Shown one piece after another: positions 1-8,647 of a stretch of DNA of 24,912 nucleotides. This stretch comes from Ruminococcaceae bacterium UBA3323 (GTDB lineage Bacteria; Bacillota; Clostridia; Oscillospirales; Acutalibacteraceae): the NCBI GenBank assembly GCA_002361935.1, contig DESD01000061.1, positions 1 through 24,912 of the forward strand, in the 5' to 3' direction. Position 1 is the first letter of the stretch, and every line of letters begins with the position of its first letter. The translations under genes were made by a program, and so were the position numbers. The notes beneath the pieces are model-generated. The model saw nothing but the letters and a program-made list of their open reading frames with translations, searched no databases and was not told the DNA's origin.

Positions 1-3
1 AAA

Positions 4-33
4 TAGTGTGATTTTTCACACTAAACTCCTTTT
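4..33 (-). promoter_or_regulatory. Inverted repeat and SD-like site at the window edge
   Basis: TAGTGTGA (4-11) and TCACACTA (16-23) are perfect inverted arms around TTTT. Read on the minus strand, an AAAGGAG box (27-33) lies just upstream, with a possible GTG start at 17-19 running off the window. This may be the 5' end of a minus-strand gene, or simply a hairpin. Too little sequence remains to decide. Confidence 0.2.
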
Positions 34-53
34 GCTGTATAAAATCTTTTTAC

Positions 54-81
54 AATAATATAAAGAAAGCCGCCGGCTTTC
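54..81 (-). terminator. Intrinsic terminator after the Cys-rich small protein
   Basis: On the minus strand GAAAGCC-GGC-GGCTTTC (65-81) forms a 7-bp stem, followed by the T-rich run TTTATATTATT. It lies about 50 bp beyond the stop of the small protein gene that ends at 132. Confidence 0.6.
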
Positions 82-131
82 ATAATGCCGTTACATTTTA
101 AAACGTTCCGCAGGCTTCTTCCCGAATGCTT

Positions 132-344
132 TTACTTTTCATTTTGTAATACAAAATCCGCAAAATCCCTATATGTATAATTATCCGGCTTTTCAGCAGA
201 ATTAACAGCCTTGAAAAAGCAATTTGGTATTTCCCCGTCTTTTAGACATTTTGCCACACAAAGGCTGCAGCCCTTATCATGGTTTACAGGATTAAGCGGA
301 CATTTTGTATCATTACAGGTGCAGAATTCACTTAAATTTTTCAT
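132..344 (-). CDS. Small cysteine-rich protein (DUF6485-like)
   Basis: A 70-residue protein beginning MKNLSEFCTCNDTKC. It has six cysteines in the N-terminal half (CxC, TKCPL, GCSLCVAKC) plus one later in the IPNCFF segment, spaced as in the DUF6485 family of small Clostridial proteins. A metal or Fe-S site is a reasonable guess; no activity is known to me. The start at 344 is chosen because GGAGG (350-354) lies 5 nt upstream. A longer reading from 386 would run through a terminator hairpin and is unlikely. It lies directly downstream of PFOR in the same direction, so it is probably expressed by read-through of that terminator. There is no signal peptide or membrane segment. The family call is from recognition of the Cys pattern and length, not from a search. 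Confidence 0.75.
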   Translation of the reverse strand: MKNLSEFCTCNDTKCPLNPVNHDKGCSLCVAKCLKDGEIPNCFFKAVNSAEKPDNYTYRDFADFVLQNEK

Positions 345-354
345 TTCATCCTCC

Positions 355-383
355 AAAAATACAGGGCTGTCTTGCGACAGCCC
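355..383 (-). terminator. Terminator between PFOR and the Cys-rich gene
   Basis: GGGCTGTC-GCAA-GACAGCCC (364-383, minus strand) is an 8-bp GC-rich stem with a GCAA-type loop, followed by TGTATTTTT. The T-run (355-359) directly abuts the GGAGG ribosome binding site of the next gene, so termination and translation initiation signals are fused. Confidence 0.8.
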
Positions 384-401
384 CATTTTATCAGCTATAT
401 A

Positions 402-3400
402 TTAATCTTTTTTAGGCGCATAGTATTCAACTGTGCGAACAAGATCATTATACTTAGCAACTGCATTTTCAGCAGCAATACTGAAGAGCTCTTCAGCCTT
501 TTCAGGGAAGCTTCTCTTAAGTGATGAATAACGTGTTTCACCGTTAATGAATTCAAGATAATCGCCTGTTGGCTCTTTTGAATCAAGTGAGAACGGATTC
601 TTACCCTCTTCGATAAGAGCAGGATTGTATCTAAAGAGATTCCAGTAGCCGGCTGTTACAGCCTTCTTCTGCTCTGCCTGGTTGAAAGGCATCTTGATAC
701 CATGGTTAATACATGGAGCATAAGCAATGATGATTGACGGACCATGATAAGCCTCTGCTTCCTTGATAGCCTTTAAGCACTGGTTGTAATCAGCACCCAT
801 AGCAATCTGAGCAACATAAACATAACCATAAGACATTGCAATCTTAGCAAGATCCTTTTTCTTTGTAATCTTACCTGAAGCAGCAAACTGAGCAACAGCA
901 CCGGTTGGTGTAGCCTTTGAAGCCTGACCGCCTGTGTTGGAATAAACCTCTGTATCAAATACAAGAACATTTACATCCTGATTCTGAGCAAGAACATGGT
1001 CAAGACCACCGAAGCCGATATCATAAGCCCAGCCGTCACCGCCGAAGATCCACTGGCTCTTCTTGGCAGCATAATCCTTATCCTTAAGGAAGTCCTCGGC
1101 AGCAGCCTTTTCATCACCTGAAAGCTCTGCATTTTCAAGAGCAGCAATAAGAGCCTTTGCCGGTGCATCATTTGCACGGGTATCCTCGAATGTATCAAGG
1201 TAAGCCTTAACCTCTTCAGCAACTGCTGAATCCTTAAGAGCAAGAGCATCCTCTGCAAGTCTTGAACGAATCTGAGCATTTGCAAGGAACATACCTAAAC
1301 CGAATTCTGCATTATCCTCAAAGAGTGAGTTTGACCATGCAGGACCGTTTCCGTTTTTATCAACAGTATAAGGTGTTGAAGGAGCGGAACCACCCCAGAT
1401 TGAAGAACAGCCTGTTGCATTTGCAACATACATCTTATCACCAAAGAGCTGCGTTACAAGCTTAGCATAAGGTGTTTCACCGCAGCCTGCACAAGCACCG
1501 GAGAACTCAAGATATGGCTTGAGATACTGAGCAGAAACAATTGTTTTGTCTGAAGCAACAGCTGCCTTTGGATCCATATCGCAAAGTGCATCGAATACCG
1601 GCTGCTGAACCATCTGAGAAGCGATTGGCTTCATGGTAAGTGACTTAGTAGGACAAACATTTGCGCAGGAAGCACAACCTGTGCAGTCAAGTGTTGAAAC
1701 AATAAGAGCATATTTAAGTCCGCTGTCCTTCGGAACCTTAAGATCAACTGATTTTGTAGCTTCCGGAGCTGCAGCAAGCTCATCTGCTGTAAGCGCAACA
1801 GGACGGATTACGGCATGAGGACATACCATTGAACATCTGTTACACTGTGCACAGGATGTTGGATCCCATTCAGGAACATCCACTGCGATACCGCGCTTTT
1901 CAAATGCAGCAGAACCCTGTGGGAATACACCGTCAGCCATATCAACAAAGGTTGAAACAGGGATTGAATCACCCTTCTGATGACCAACAGGATCAAGAAT
2001 TTCTTTAACAAACTTCTTCATTTCAGGACGGTCTGTCTTAACCTCAAGCTCAGCATCCTCATCAACAGCGTCTTTCCAGCTTGCAGGTACTTCAACCTTG
2101 ATAAGCTCTTTGGAACCACGCTCAATACCATTGTGGTTGGCAGCAACAATAGCATCGCCCTTCTTTGAGAACTTCGCTGTTGCCTTAGCCTTCATAAGCT
2201 CAATAGCCTTATCAACAGGAAGAATGCCTGAAATTGTAAAGAAAGCAGACTGAAGAATTGTTGAAGCACGGCCGCGAAGACCAACCTCTTCGGCAATCTT
2301 AATACCATTAATAATATAAAGATTAATGTCATTTTCAGCAATGTATCTCTTCATGGAAGCCGGAAGCTCCTTATCAAGCTCTTCAGGGCTCCAGATACAG
2401 TTGAGAAGGAATGTACCGCCCGGAACAAGATCCTGTACCATATCATACTTTGTTACATATGACGGGCAGTGGCAGGCAACAAAGTTTGCCTTGTTGATAA
2501 GATAAGTTGATGTAATCGGGCTGTCGCCGAAACGAAGATGAGATACTGTGATACCGCCTGATTTCTTTGAATCATAGAAGAAATAGCCCTGAGCAAACTT
2601 ATCTGTGTTATCACCGATAATCTTGATAGAGTCTTTGTTAGCACCAACTGTACCGTCTGAGCCAAGACCCCAGAACTTACATGAGGTTGTGCCTGCAGGA
2701 GTTGTATCTACATTTTCACCTGCTTCAAGAGAAAGATTTGTAACATCATCAACAATACCGATTGTAAAGGTCTGCTTTGGAGCAGCTGCCTTCATATTAT
2801 CATAAATTGAAATAATATGAGCAGGAACGGTATCCTTAGAACCAAGGCCGTATCTGCCGTTAAATACAGGAGTTGTTTCAAATGCCGAACCCTTAAGAGC
2901 GGCAACAACATCAAGATAAAGAGGCTCACCGATTGAACCCGGCTCTTTTGTTCTGTCAAGAACAGAAATCTTTTCTACAGTTGCAGGAATAACATCAAGA
3001 AGATATTTAGCAGAGAACGGTCTGTAAAGATGAACCTTTACCAAACCAACCTTTTCGCCCTTAGCGTTAAGGTAATCAATTGTTTCTGCAATCGTATCGC
3101 AAACAGAACCCATAGCGATGATAATGTGCTTAGCATCAGGAGCGCCATAATAATTAAAAGGCTTATAATCTGTTCCGATTTTAGCATTAACCTCGTCCAT
3201 ATATTTAACAGTGGCCTCAACAGCATCGTTGTAATACTTGTTGCAGGCTTCTCTGTGCTGGAAGAAAAGGTCTGAGTTTTCGGCAGAACCGCGAAGCGTA
3301 GGATGCTCCGGATTAAGAGCATGTGCACGGAAGCGCTTAACATCCTCCATATCCACCATGGATTTGAGATCATCATAATCCCAAACCTCAATTTTCTGAA

Positions 3401-3938
3401 TTTCATGAGAGGTACGGAAACCATCAAAGAAATGAAGGAAAGGAACACCGCATTTCAGAGTTGCAAGGTGAGCAACTGCGCCAAGGTCCATAACCTCCTG
3501 AGGGTTGTTTGAGCAAAGCATTGCATAGCCTGTCTGGCGGCATGCATAAACATCCGAGTGATCGCCGAAGATGTTAAGAGCATGGGTGGATACGCAGCGT
3601 GCCGAAACATGAATTACAGATGAAAGAAGCTCACCTGCGATTTTATACATATTCGGGATCATAAGTAAAAGACCCTGAGAAGCTGTGTAGGTTGTTGTTA
3701 AAGCACCTGCTGAAAGTGAGCCGTGAACTGCACCTGCAGCACCGCCCTCTGATTCCATTTCCTGCACTCTTACATTCTGACCGAAAATGTTCTTTGTATC
3801 GTGAGAAGAAAGAACATCTGTAACCTCAGCCATAACAGATGAAGGTGTGATAGGATAGATAGCAGCAACTTCTGTAAACGCATATGAAACGTGAGCGGCA
3901 GCGTTGTTACCATCCATAGTTTTCTTTTTTCTTGCCAT
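402..3938 (-). CDS. nifJ: Pyruvate:ferredoxin (flavodoxin) oxidoreductase
   Basis: An 1178-residue single-chain PFOR, the usual length for the homodimeric bacterial enzyme. It oxidises pyruvate with CoA to acetyl-CoA and CO2, reducing ferredoxin in the cytoplasm. The N-terminal domain carries YPITPSS (about residue 29) and the EMESEGGAAGAVHG segment. Two 4Fe-4S ferredoxin motifs follow: CAQCNRCSMVCPH near residue 695 and CTGCASCANVCPT near 755. The C-terminal TPP-binding part has CAGCGETPY, GCSSIWGG (about 843), GGDGWAYDIGFGG (about 970) and NTGGQASKATPTGA (about 1005), then the conserved YAPCINHG. The ATG at 3938 has AGGAGG upstream, and a promoter is visible at 4005-4033. It is transcribed as its own unit, ending at the 355-383 hairpin. 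The enzyme indicates an anaerobic fermentative metabolism. Confidence 0.97.
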   Translation of the reverse strand: MARKKKTMDGNNAAAHVSYAFTEVAAIYPITPSSVMAEVTDVLSSHDTKNIFGQNVRVQEMESEGGAAGAVHGSLSAGALTTTYTASQGLLLMIPNMYKIAGELLSSVIHVSARCVSTHALNIFGDHSDVYACRQTGYAMLCSNNPQEVMDLGAVAHLATLKCGVPFLHFFDGFRTSHEIQKIEVWDYDDLKSMVDMEDVKRFRAHALNPEHPTLRGSAENSDLFFQHREACNKYYNDAVEATVKYMDEVNAKIGTDYKPFNYYGAPDAKHIIIAMGSVCDTIAETIDYLNAKGEKVGLVKVHLYRPFSAKYLLDVIPATVEKISVLDRTKEPGSIGEPLYLDVVAALKGSAFETTPVFNGRYGLGSKDTVPAHIISIYDNMKAAAPKQTFTIGIVDDVTNLSLEAGENVDTTPAGTTSCKFWGLGSDGTVGANKDSIKIIGDNTDKFAQGYFFYDSKKSGGITVSHLRFGDSPITSTYLINKANFVACHCPSYVTKYDMVQDLVPGGTFLLNCIWSPEELDKELPASMKRYIAENDINLYIINGIKIAEEVGLRGRASTILQSAFFTISGILPVDKAIELMKAKATAKFSKKGDAIVAANHNGIERGSKELIKVEVPASWKDAVDEDAELEVKTDRPEMKKFVKEILDPVGHQKGDSIPVSTFVDMADGVFPQGSAAFEKRGIAVDVPEWDPTSCAQCNRCSMVCPHAVIRPVALTADELAAAPEATKSVDLKVPKDSGLKYALIVSTLDCTGCASCANVCPTKSLTMKPIASQMVQQPVFDALCDMDPKAAVASDKTIVSAQYLKPYLEFSGACAGCGETPYAKLVTQLFGDKMYVANATGCSSIWGGSAPSTPYTVDKNGNGPAWSNSLFEDNAEFGLGMFLANAQIRSRLAEDALALKDSAVAEEVKAYLDTFEDTRANDAPAKALIAALENAELSGDEKAAAEDFLKDKDYAAKKSQWIFGGDGWAYDIGFGGLDHVLAQNQDVNVLVFDTEVYSNTGGQASKATPTGAVAQFAASGKITKKKDLAKIAMSYGYVYVAQIAMGADYNQCLKAIKEAEAYHGPSIIIAYAPCINHGIKMPFNQAEQKKAVTAGYWNLFRYNPALIEEGKNPFSLDSKEPTGDYLEFINGETRYSSLKRSFPEKAEELFSIAAENAVAKYNDLVRTVEYYAPKKD

Positions 3939-4004
3939 TGGATTTCCTCCTATGATTAATAATCAAAATTTGAGTTTTGGACAAACTACTCCATAACCGA
4001 CAAT

Positions 4005-4033
4005 ATTATAACACTTGCTATTATTAAATTCAA
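4005..4033 (-). promoter_or_regulatory. PFOR promoter
   Basis: On the minus strand TTGAAT (4028-4033), a 17-bp spacer and a perfect TATAAT (4005-4010). The expected start leaves a leader of about 60 nt before the PFOR ATG. Confidence 0.65.
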
Positions 4034-4052
4034 TAATTAATTTCAAACAAAA

Positions 4053-4085
4053 CAAACAAAAAAACGGGACAATCCTGCCCCGTTT
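4053..4085 (-). terminator. Terminator of the epimerase-nadE unit
   Basis: AAACGGGGCA-GGAT-TGTCCCGTTT (4062-4085, minus strand; one G-T pair) followed by TTTTG. It begins just past the NAD synthetase stop codon and separates it from the PFOR promoter. Confidence 0.85.
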
Positions 4086-4088
4086 GTA

Positions 4089-5984
4089 CTAAATTGTTAA
4101 AAAATTATCAAAAGATGCATCCGACGGCATTCTCCAATCCCCTCTCGGCGAAAGAGAAACCGAACCAACCTTGGGTGAATCCGGAATACAGCTGCGTTTG
4201 AACTGGCTGATAAAAAAGCGTTTCATGAACACCTCAAGCCACTTTGAAATTTCATCCCTTTCATATTTCCCGTCAAATGCTTTTTCGGCAAGACGCTGAA
4301 GCTTTTTCCTTGAAAAGCCGAAGCGTACAAAATGATAAAGGAAGAAATCATGCAGCTCATACGGGCCGATATTTTCCTCTGTTTTCTGCGCAATTTTTCC
4401 GTTTTCATCAGGCGGAAGAAGCTCGGGCGAAACAGGCGTATCCAGCACATCATAAAGAATTTCTGCCGTTTTCGTTTCACTTATTCCGGCAACATATTTC
4501 ACAAGATAACGAACAAGCGTTTTCGGAACAGAGGCATTCACGCCGTACATACTCATATGATCCCCGTTATAGGTGCACCAGCCCATTGCAAGTTCACTTA
4601 AATCCCCGGTGCCTACAAGAAGCTTTCCGTGCTTGTTTGCCATATCAAAAAGAATCTGCGTGCGTTCCCTTGCCTGTGTGTTTTCATAGGTTATATCCTT
4701 AACATCCGCATTATGCTCTATATCCTTCATATGCTGAATGCAGGCATCCCGAATGCTGATTTCCTTAACCGTTACCCCAAGGCATTTCATTAAATCTATT
4801 GCATTGTTATAGGTTCTGTCCGTAGTGCCGAAGCCGGGCATGGTTATACCAAGAATATCGGAATTATCCTTACCGAGCAGCTTCATGGCTTCAACGGCAA
4901 CAAGAAGTGCAAGGGTAGAATCAAGACCGCCCGAAATACCGATAACGGCACCTGAAGAACCGACATGCTCCATTCTTTTAGCCAGCCCTGCTGCCTGAAT
5001 GGAAAAGATTTCTCTGCAGCGTTCCTTTCGTTTTGCATCATCGGCAGGAACAAACGGATACGGATCAACAAAGCGATATTTCAGGTCATTGCTTTTATTG
5101 TTAATTTTTGTATTTCCAAGGTCTGTAATACTATAATTATAGCATGAATTGAAGCTCATATTCTTCTGACGAAGAGCATTTAGCTTTTCAACATCAATAT
5201 CGGCAATGGTAATCACATTATCCCTGCTGAAGCGTTCGCCCTCTGCAAGAACAGCACCGTTTTCGGCAACAAGCGTTGCACCGCTGAATACCAAATCCGT
5301 TGTGCTTTCATAAACAGAAGCACCTGCATAAACATATCCGCAGATACACCTTGCAGACTGATTTGCAATTAATTCTCTTCTGTATTCTGCCTTGGAAACG
5401 TATTCATCACTTGCCGAAAGATTAACAATTACATTTGCACCCTCTAACGCAAGCCTGCCAGACGGAGGCTCGGTTACCCACAAATCTTCACATAATTCAA
5501 TCCCGACAAATATATCATCACCTAAATCAATAATGGACTTAGAGTTCATTTGACAATCATATTTTTCAATATACAAATCATCATCAACCGTTGAAAACCA
5601 GCGTTTTTCATAAAACTCGTTATAATTTGCAAGATTAAGCTTTTGCTGAATTTTTACAATTTTACCATTGCTGACAGCTATTGCGCAATTATACAGCTTG
5701 GAATAATAGGAAACAGGCATTCCGACAATAACAACAATATTTTTTCCCTTTGTGTATTCAACAATATCAAAGAGCGCTTCATCTGCTGCATCCTGCAAAG
5801 CCTTTGTAAAAAACAAATCGGCGCAGGTGTAGCCTGTTATGGAAAGCTCAGGTGTAACGAGAAGCCTTACCTCCTCGCTTACCGCCTTGTCAATTGCTTT
5901 TTTTATTTCTTCTTTATTATAGCTTGGGTTTGCAACCTTAAGTTTAAGAGATGCCGCTGCAACTCTGAAAAATCCGTAATTCAT
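4089..5984 (-). CDS. nadE: Glutamine-dependent NAD+ synthetase
   Basis: A 631-residue two-domain enzyme converting nicotinic acid adenine dinucleotide to NAD+ with ATP and glutamine. Residues 1-270 form a nitrilase-like glutaminase with the E46-K115-C165 triad (TPELSITGY, QQKLNLANY, GIELCEDLW). Residues 310-631 form the N-type ATP pyrophosphatase synthetase, with SGGLDS at 351-356 and the later VGTGDLSELAMGW motif. This is the long, fused glutamine-using form rather than the short ammonia-dependent one. I chose ATG 5984 (MNYGFFRVAA), preceded by GGTGA; the in-frame TTG at 5999 lacks a site. It starts 15 nt after the stop of the epimerase-like gene and they appear co-transcribed. A strong terminator follows. 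Confidence 0.95.
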   Translation of the reverse strand: MNYGFFRVAAASLKLKVANPSYNKEEIKKAIDKAVSEEVRLLVTPELSITGYTCADLFFTKALQDAADEALFDIVEYTKGKNIVVIVGMPVSYYSKLYNCAIAVSNGKIVKIQQKLNLANYNEFYEKRWFSTVDDDLYIEKYDCQMNSKSIIDLGDDIFVGIELCEDLWVTEPPSGRLALEGANVIVNLSASDEYVSKAEYRRELIANQSARCICGYVYAGASVYESTTDLVFSGATLVAENGAVLAEGERFSRDNVITIADIDVEKLNALRQKNMSFNSCYNYSITDLGNTKINNKSNDLKYRFVDPYPFVPADDAKRKERCREIFSIQAAGLAKRMEHVGSSGAVIGISGGLDSTLALLVAVEAMKLLGKDNSDILGITMPGFGTTDRTYNNAIDLMKCLGVTVKEISIRDACIQHMKDIEHNADVKDITYENTQARERTQILFDMANKHGKLLVGTGDLSELAMGWCTYNGDHMSMYGVNASVPKTLVRYLVKYVAGISETKTAEILYDVLDTPVSPELLPPDENGKIAQKTEENIGPYELHDFFLYHFVRFGFSRKKLQRLAEKAFDGKYERDEISKWLEVFMKRFFISQFKRSCIPDSPKVGSVSLSPRGDWRMPSDASFDNFLTI

Positions 5985-5999
5985 TTTGTCACCACACAA

Positions 6000-6872
6000 T
6001 TAAATCAGTGTTATTTTAAATTTAAAGGAGGCCTGCTCATTCGGTTCAAGAATGGTCATTCCCCTTTTGCTTTCAAAGGTTTCGTCCTCATCAAGGCAGG
6101 TTGAAATCCCTGTCCAAGGCTCTAAAGCAACAAACGGACCGCCGTTTGCAGAGGACCATACAAGAAGATTATCAAAATCCTGATACTCTATTTTAACACC
6201 CCTGCCGTTTTTACCGATCAGCAAAGCGCTTTTGGACTCCATATTGTCAAAAACCATAGCATCATCAACAAAAAGGCTGTGATTCATTCTGATTTCATCC
6301 GTGTTTTCAAGCACGGAATAGCGCCTTGCGGTATCAACAAGCCCGGTATGAATATCCGGCCGCAGGCACTTTTTAGTAAGCACCCTGTCAAACCGAACGG
6401 AATAATCCTCAAATTCTTCATCATCGCAAAGCGGACAATTGAACGCCGGATGACCACCGATTGTAAACGGAAGCTTTTCACTGCCTGTATTTATAATTGT
6501 ATATTCCGTTGTAATAGTATTTTCATTTAATGTATATTTTATTTCAAGCGAATAATCAAAAGGAAACTGAGCCTTTGTTTTATCCGTTGCATGCTGAACA
6601 AAGACAACAAAATTTTTACCCTGCTCTTTGATTTCAAAAGGATTTATCCTTGCAACACCGTGACGGCTCATACTGCATTCTTTTCCGAATGCCTTTGCTT
6701 TTCCGTTTTTCAGAACACCGACAATCGGAAAGCAAACAGGCGCCTGACCGCCCCAGTATTTTTTATCACCCTGCCAAAGATATTCGGTTGCATTCTTTAC
6801 AAGGGAATGCAGCATTGCACCCTCCTGCAGACACACTGCCCTGCACATATCATTTTCAAGCGTTACGGTCAT
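6000..6872 (-). CDS. Aldose 1-epimerase family protein (LacX-like)
   Basis: A 290-residue galactose-mutarotase-fold protein. The FTIGGHPAFNCP motif in mid-protein carries a conserved histidine of the aldose epimerase superfamily, and RHGVAR and WQGDKKYWGGQAPVCFPIVG near the N-terminus fit the LacX-like branch. Members act on the anomeric carbon of sugars or sugar phosphates in the cytoplasm; the exact substrate cannot be told from sequence. No signal peptide. The start at 6872 is preceded by AGAGGTG at 9 nt. It is the first gene of a two-gene unit with nadE, 15 nt apart, with a promoter at 6918-6946. The pairing with NAD synthesis has no obvious functional reason and may be simple co-transcription. 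Confidence 0.88.
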   Translation of the reverse strand: MTVTLENDMCRAVCLQEGAMLHSLVKNATEYLWQGDKKYWGGQAPVCFPIVGVLKNGKAKAFGKECSMSRHGVARINPFEIKEQGKNFVVFVQHATDKTKAQFPFDYSLEIKYTLNENTITTEYTIINTGSEKLPFTIGGHPAFNCPLCDDEEFEDYSVRFDRVLTKKCLRPDIHTGLVDTARRYSVLENTDEIRMNHSLFVDDAMVFDNMESKSALLIGKNGRGVKIEYQDFDNLLVWSSANGGPFVALEPWTGISTCLDEDETFESKRGMTILEPNEQASFKFKITLI

Positions 6873-6913
6873 AACAGCACACCTCTTAATTAAAATCCAA
6901 ATTCGTTAATTAA

Positions 6914-6946
6914 AATAATTATAACTTATAATTATTCTTAATGCAA
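6914..6946 (-). promoter_or_regulatory. Promoter of epimerase-nadE with a palindrome over the -10
   Basis: Minus-strand TTGCAT (6941-6946), a 17-bp spacer and TATAAT (6918-6923). The -10 lies inside a perfect inverted repeat, AATAATTATA (6914-6923), ACT, TATAATTATT (6927-6936), which could be an operator or reflect AT-richness. Confidence 0.45.
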
Positions 6947-6948
6947 TA

Positions 6949-6977
6949 TTGAAAATGATAATGTTATAGTATAGAAT
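6949..6977 (+). promoter_or_regulatory. Promoter of the acidic orphan gene
   Basis: TTGAAA (6949-6954), a 17-bp spacer and TAGAAT (6972-6977), about 33 bp upstream of the start codon at 7010. It is divergent from the epimerase promoter. Confidence 0.5.
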
Positions 6978-7009
6978 AGTAACAGATGATAAGATAAAGG
7001 AGAATAATA

Positions 7010-7585
7010 ATGAATATTGACGATTACATTTACGAAGCAATTTTTGAAGAAAAGCAGAAATTTAAAGTTTTTTACGAACTGATTTGGGAACAGTTTAAAG
7101 AGGACGGCTTTGTTATTACCGATGAAGAGGGATACGAAATTGATTCTGTTTTCAAGGCTGTTGCACTTCAAAACCTTGTTGGTGAATTCAGCTACAGGAT
7201 TTACGACGCCGTTAACGAAACGGGCTTTGAAGATGTTATTGAGTATCTGCAGAATCTTGGCATAGACGAAGAAGAAATTACTTCCTACTGCCTTGATAAC
7301 CCAAGAATTGAAACGGATGACGATGATTTTGAATTAACCGTTAAAAACGCTCTTGATTATCATACAGAGTTGGTTGCAGACAAAATGCTTGAAGAATTTT
7401 CGGCAGATGATATTTTTGATTATCTTTTTACCGCAACATATGATTTTGAGCAGGATTTCACCTTTGATTTTGAGGATACGGATGAATTTCAGGCTTTCGT
7501 TGATTCAAACACGGAAAGACTTGATGACTATAAAGACGAATATCCATCCGTTATGCGTTGGGTAGAGAGCGGAATGATTTGCTGA
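7010..7585 (+). CDS. Acidic protein of unknown function
   Basis: A 191-residue protein that I do not recognise. It is strikingly acidic and aromatic, with Asp/Glu/Phe/Tyr-rich runs such as TDDDDFELT near the middle and DFEQDFTFDFEDTDEF near the C-terminus. It looks soluble and mostly helical, with no signal peptide, membrane segment, cysteine cluster or catalytic motif. AAAGGAG lies 7 nt before the ATG at 7010. It stands alone: its own promoter at 6949-6977 and its own terminator at 7599-7630. Codon use and base composition resemble the neighbours, so it does not look recently transferred. The charge could suit a DNA-mimic or a chaperone-like role, but nothing in the context supports one. Confidence 0.85.
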   Translation: MNIDDYIYEAIFEEKQKFKVFYELIWEQFKEDGFVITDEEGYEIDSVFKAVALQNLVGEFSYRIYDAVNETGFEDVIEYLQNLGIDEEEITSYCLDNPRIETDDDDFELTVKNALDYHTELVADKMLEEFSADDIFDYLFTATYDFEQDFTFDFEDTDEFQAFVDSNTERLDDYKDEYPSVMRWVESGMIC

Positions 7586-7598
7586 TAAAAATACAATA

Positions 7599-7630
7599 CC
7601 CCACGAGCCTAAACTCGTGGGGATTATTTT
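7599..7630. terminator. Bidirectional terminator
   Basis: CCCCACGAG (7599-7607), CCTAAA loop, CTCGTGGGG (7614-7622): a perfect 9-bp stem followed by ATTATTTTTT on the plus strand and TATTGTATTTTT on the minus strand. It serves both the orphan gene and the convergent anti-sigma gene. Confidence 0.9.
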
Positions 7631-8647
7631 TTAGTCTGCAATTCTGTCAATAACAAGCTCGCCGTTATCATTAAATGAAAAATCATAGCTTGCGTATTGA
7701 ACAGAGCCGTCATTAAAGGTTACTTCAACACTTACGGTATCGTGCGGTAATGCTGTAAAAGACTTATCAGGATTATCAAGAAGTATCTCAGCGCCACCAT
7801 AATTCCATGAAAATACGCTGCCGGTAATATCCTCGGTTTTATTAAGAACATTTTGAAATGTGTATTCCTTGCAATTTTGCCAATCTTTACCGGATGGGTT
7901 AATCTTATAAAATGATTCATTGCTTACAAGACCAACGCCAACAATATTCTCATCAATGCCGGCTGTATCATCGTAAACAAAATCTGCACCTCTGTATTCA
8001 TCATAGGGCTTTATCGTTTTACCCTTGATATATTCATCATAATCGCCGTTTTGAATATGCTTGTACATAATATCAAGACGCTCTTCAACAGTGTGATGTT
8101 CATACTCGGCAGAATACGGAACAATAACATCATAATACATTCCATTATCTCTTAAATAATTGAGCATATCGAAATCCCAAACATGTAAAGTTCCTGTTTC
8201 ACACTTAATTTTTACTGTTTTAATATTCTCCCCACTGATACCAAAGCTTGAGTTGTCACTTGAGCCGTGTATTTCCAAACCATCTGAAGAAAAGCGTTTT
8301 TCAAGTTTACAATCAGGAAAAACAACCGTATGATCATCAATAGGCATTGCTGTTTTTTTATCACTTTCGGCAGCATAAACGCTCATAACAAAATAATTTC
8401 CGCTGTAATCCGCATCAGATGAAATAACATTTTCATTGCTGTTGCTGATTACCTTTTTCGGAATGCCGATGCCTATGCCTGCTACAAGAACGGCGCAGCA
8501 AAGGACGGTACAAACAGCAGCCTTAAACATGTTTCTGTTTTTCTTTTTTGGCTTTTCGGCATCCTGTACCGCAGCCAAAATCCTTGTTTCCATATAACTG
8601 TCCGGTTTAACAGAATTTATACTGTTTTTTAAATCCTCAGGTTTCAT
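7631..8647 (-). CDS. Putative membrane-anchored anti-sigma factor
   Basis: About 338 residues. A short cytoplasmic N-terminus (MKPEDLKNSINSVKPDSY...) is followed by a Lys/Arg-rich stretch, one membrane helix at roughly residues 41-62 and a large extracytoplasmic domain without recognisable catalytic motifs. This is the layout of anti-sigma factors that hold an ECF sigma factor at the membrane until a surface signal releases it. The reading frame overlaps the end of the sigma gene (stop at 8637), indicating translational coupling. GGAGG lies 9 nt from the ATG at 8647 and 3 nt from an alternative ATG at 8653; I prefer 8647. No HxxxCxxC zinc motif is seen, so it is not a classical zinc-type anti-sigma factor. 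The role rests on position and topology. Confidence 0.7.
   Translation of the reverse strand: MKPEDLKNSINSVKPDSYMETRILAAVQDAEKPKKKNRNMFKAAVCTVLCCAVLVAGIGIGIPKKVISNSNENVISSDADYSGNYFVMSVYAAESDKKTAMPIDDHTVVFPDCKLEKRFSSDGLEIHGSSDNSSFGISGENIKTVKIKCETGTLHVWDFDMLNYLRDNGMYYDVIVPYSAEYEHHTVEERLDIMYKHIQNGDYDEYIKGKTIKPYDEYRGADFVYDDTAGIDENIVGVGLVSNESFYKINPSGKDWQNCKEYTFQNVLNKTEDITGSVFSWNYGGAEILLDNPDKSFTALPHDTVSVEVTFNDGSVQYASYDFSFNDNGELVIDRIAD

Noticed and set aside
4244..4702. 152-residue open frame on the plus strand
   Set aside because: Antisense shadow of nadE; the composition is His/Arg/Pro-rich and unlike real proteins of this genome.
5643..6104. 153-residue open frame on the plus strand
   Set aside because: Antisense to the nadE-epimerase junction; no ribosome site or family match.
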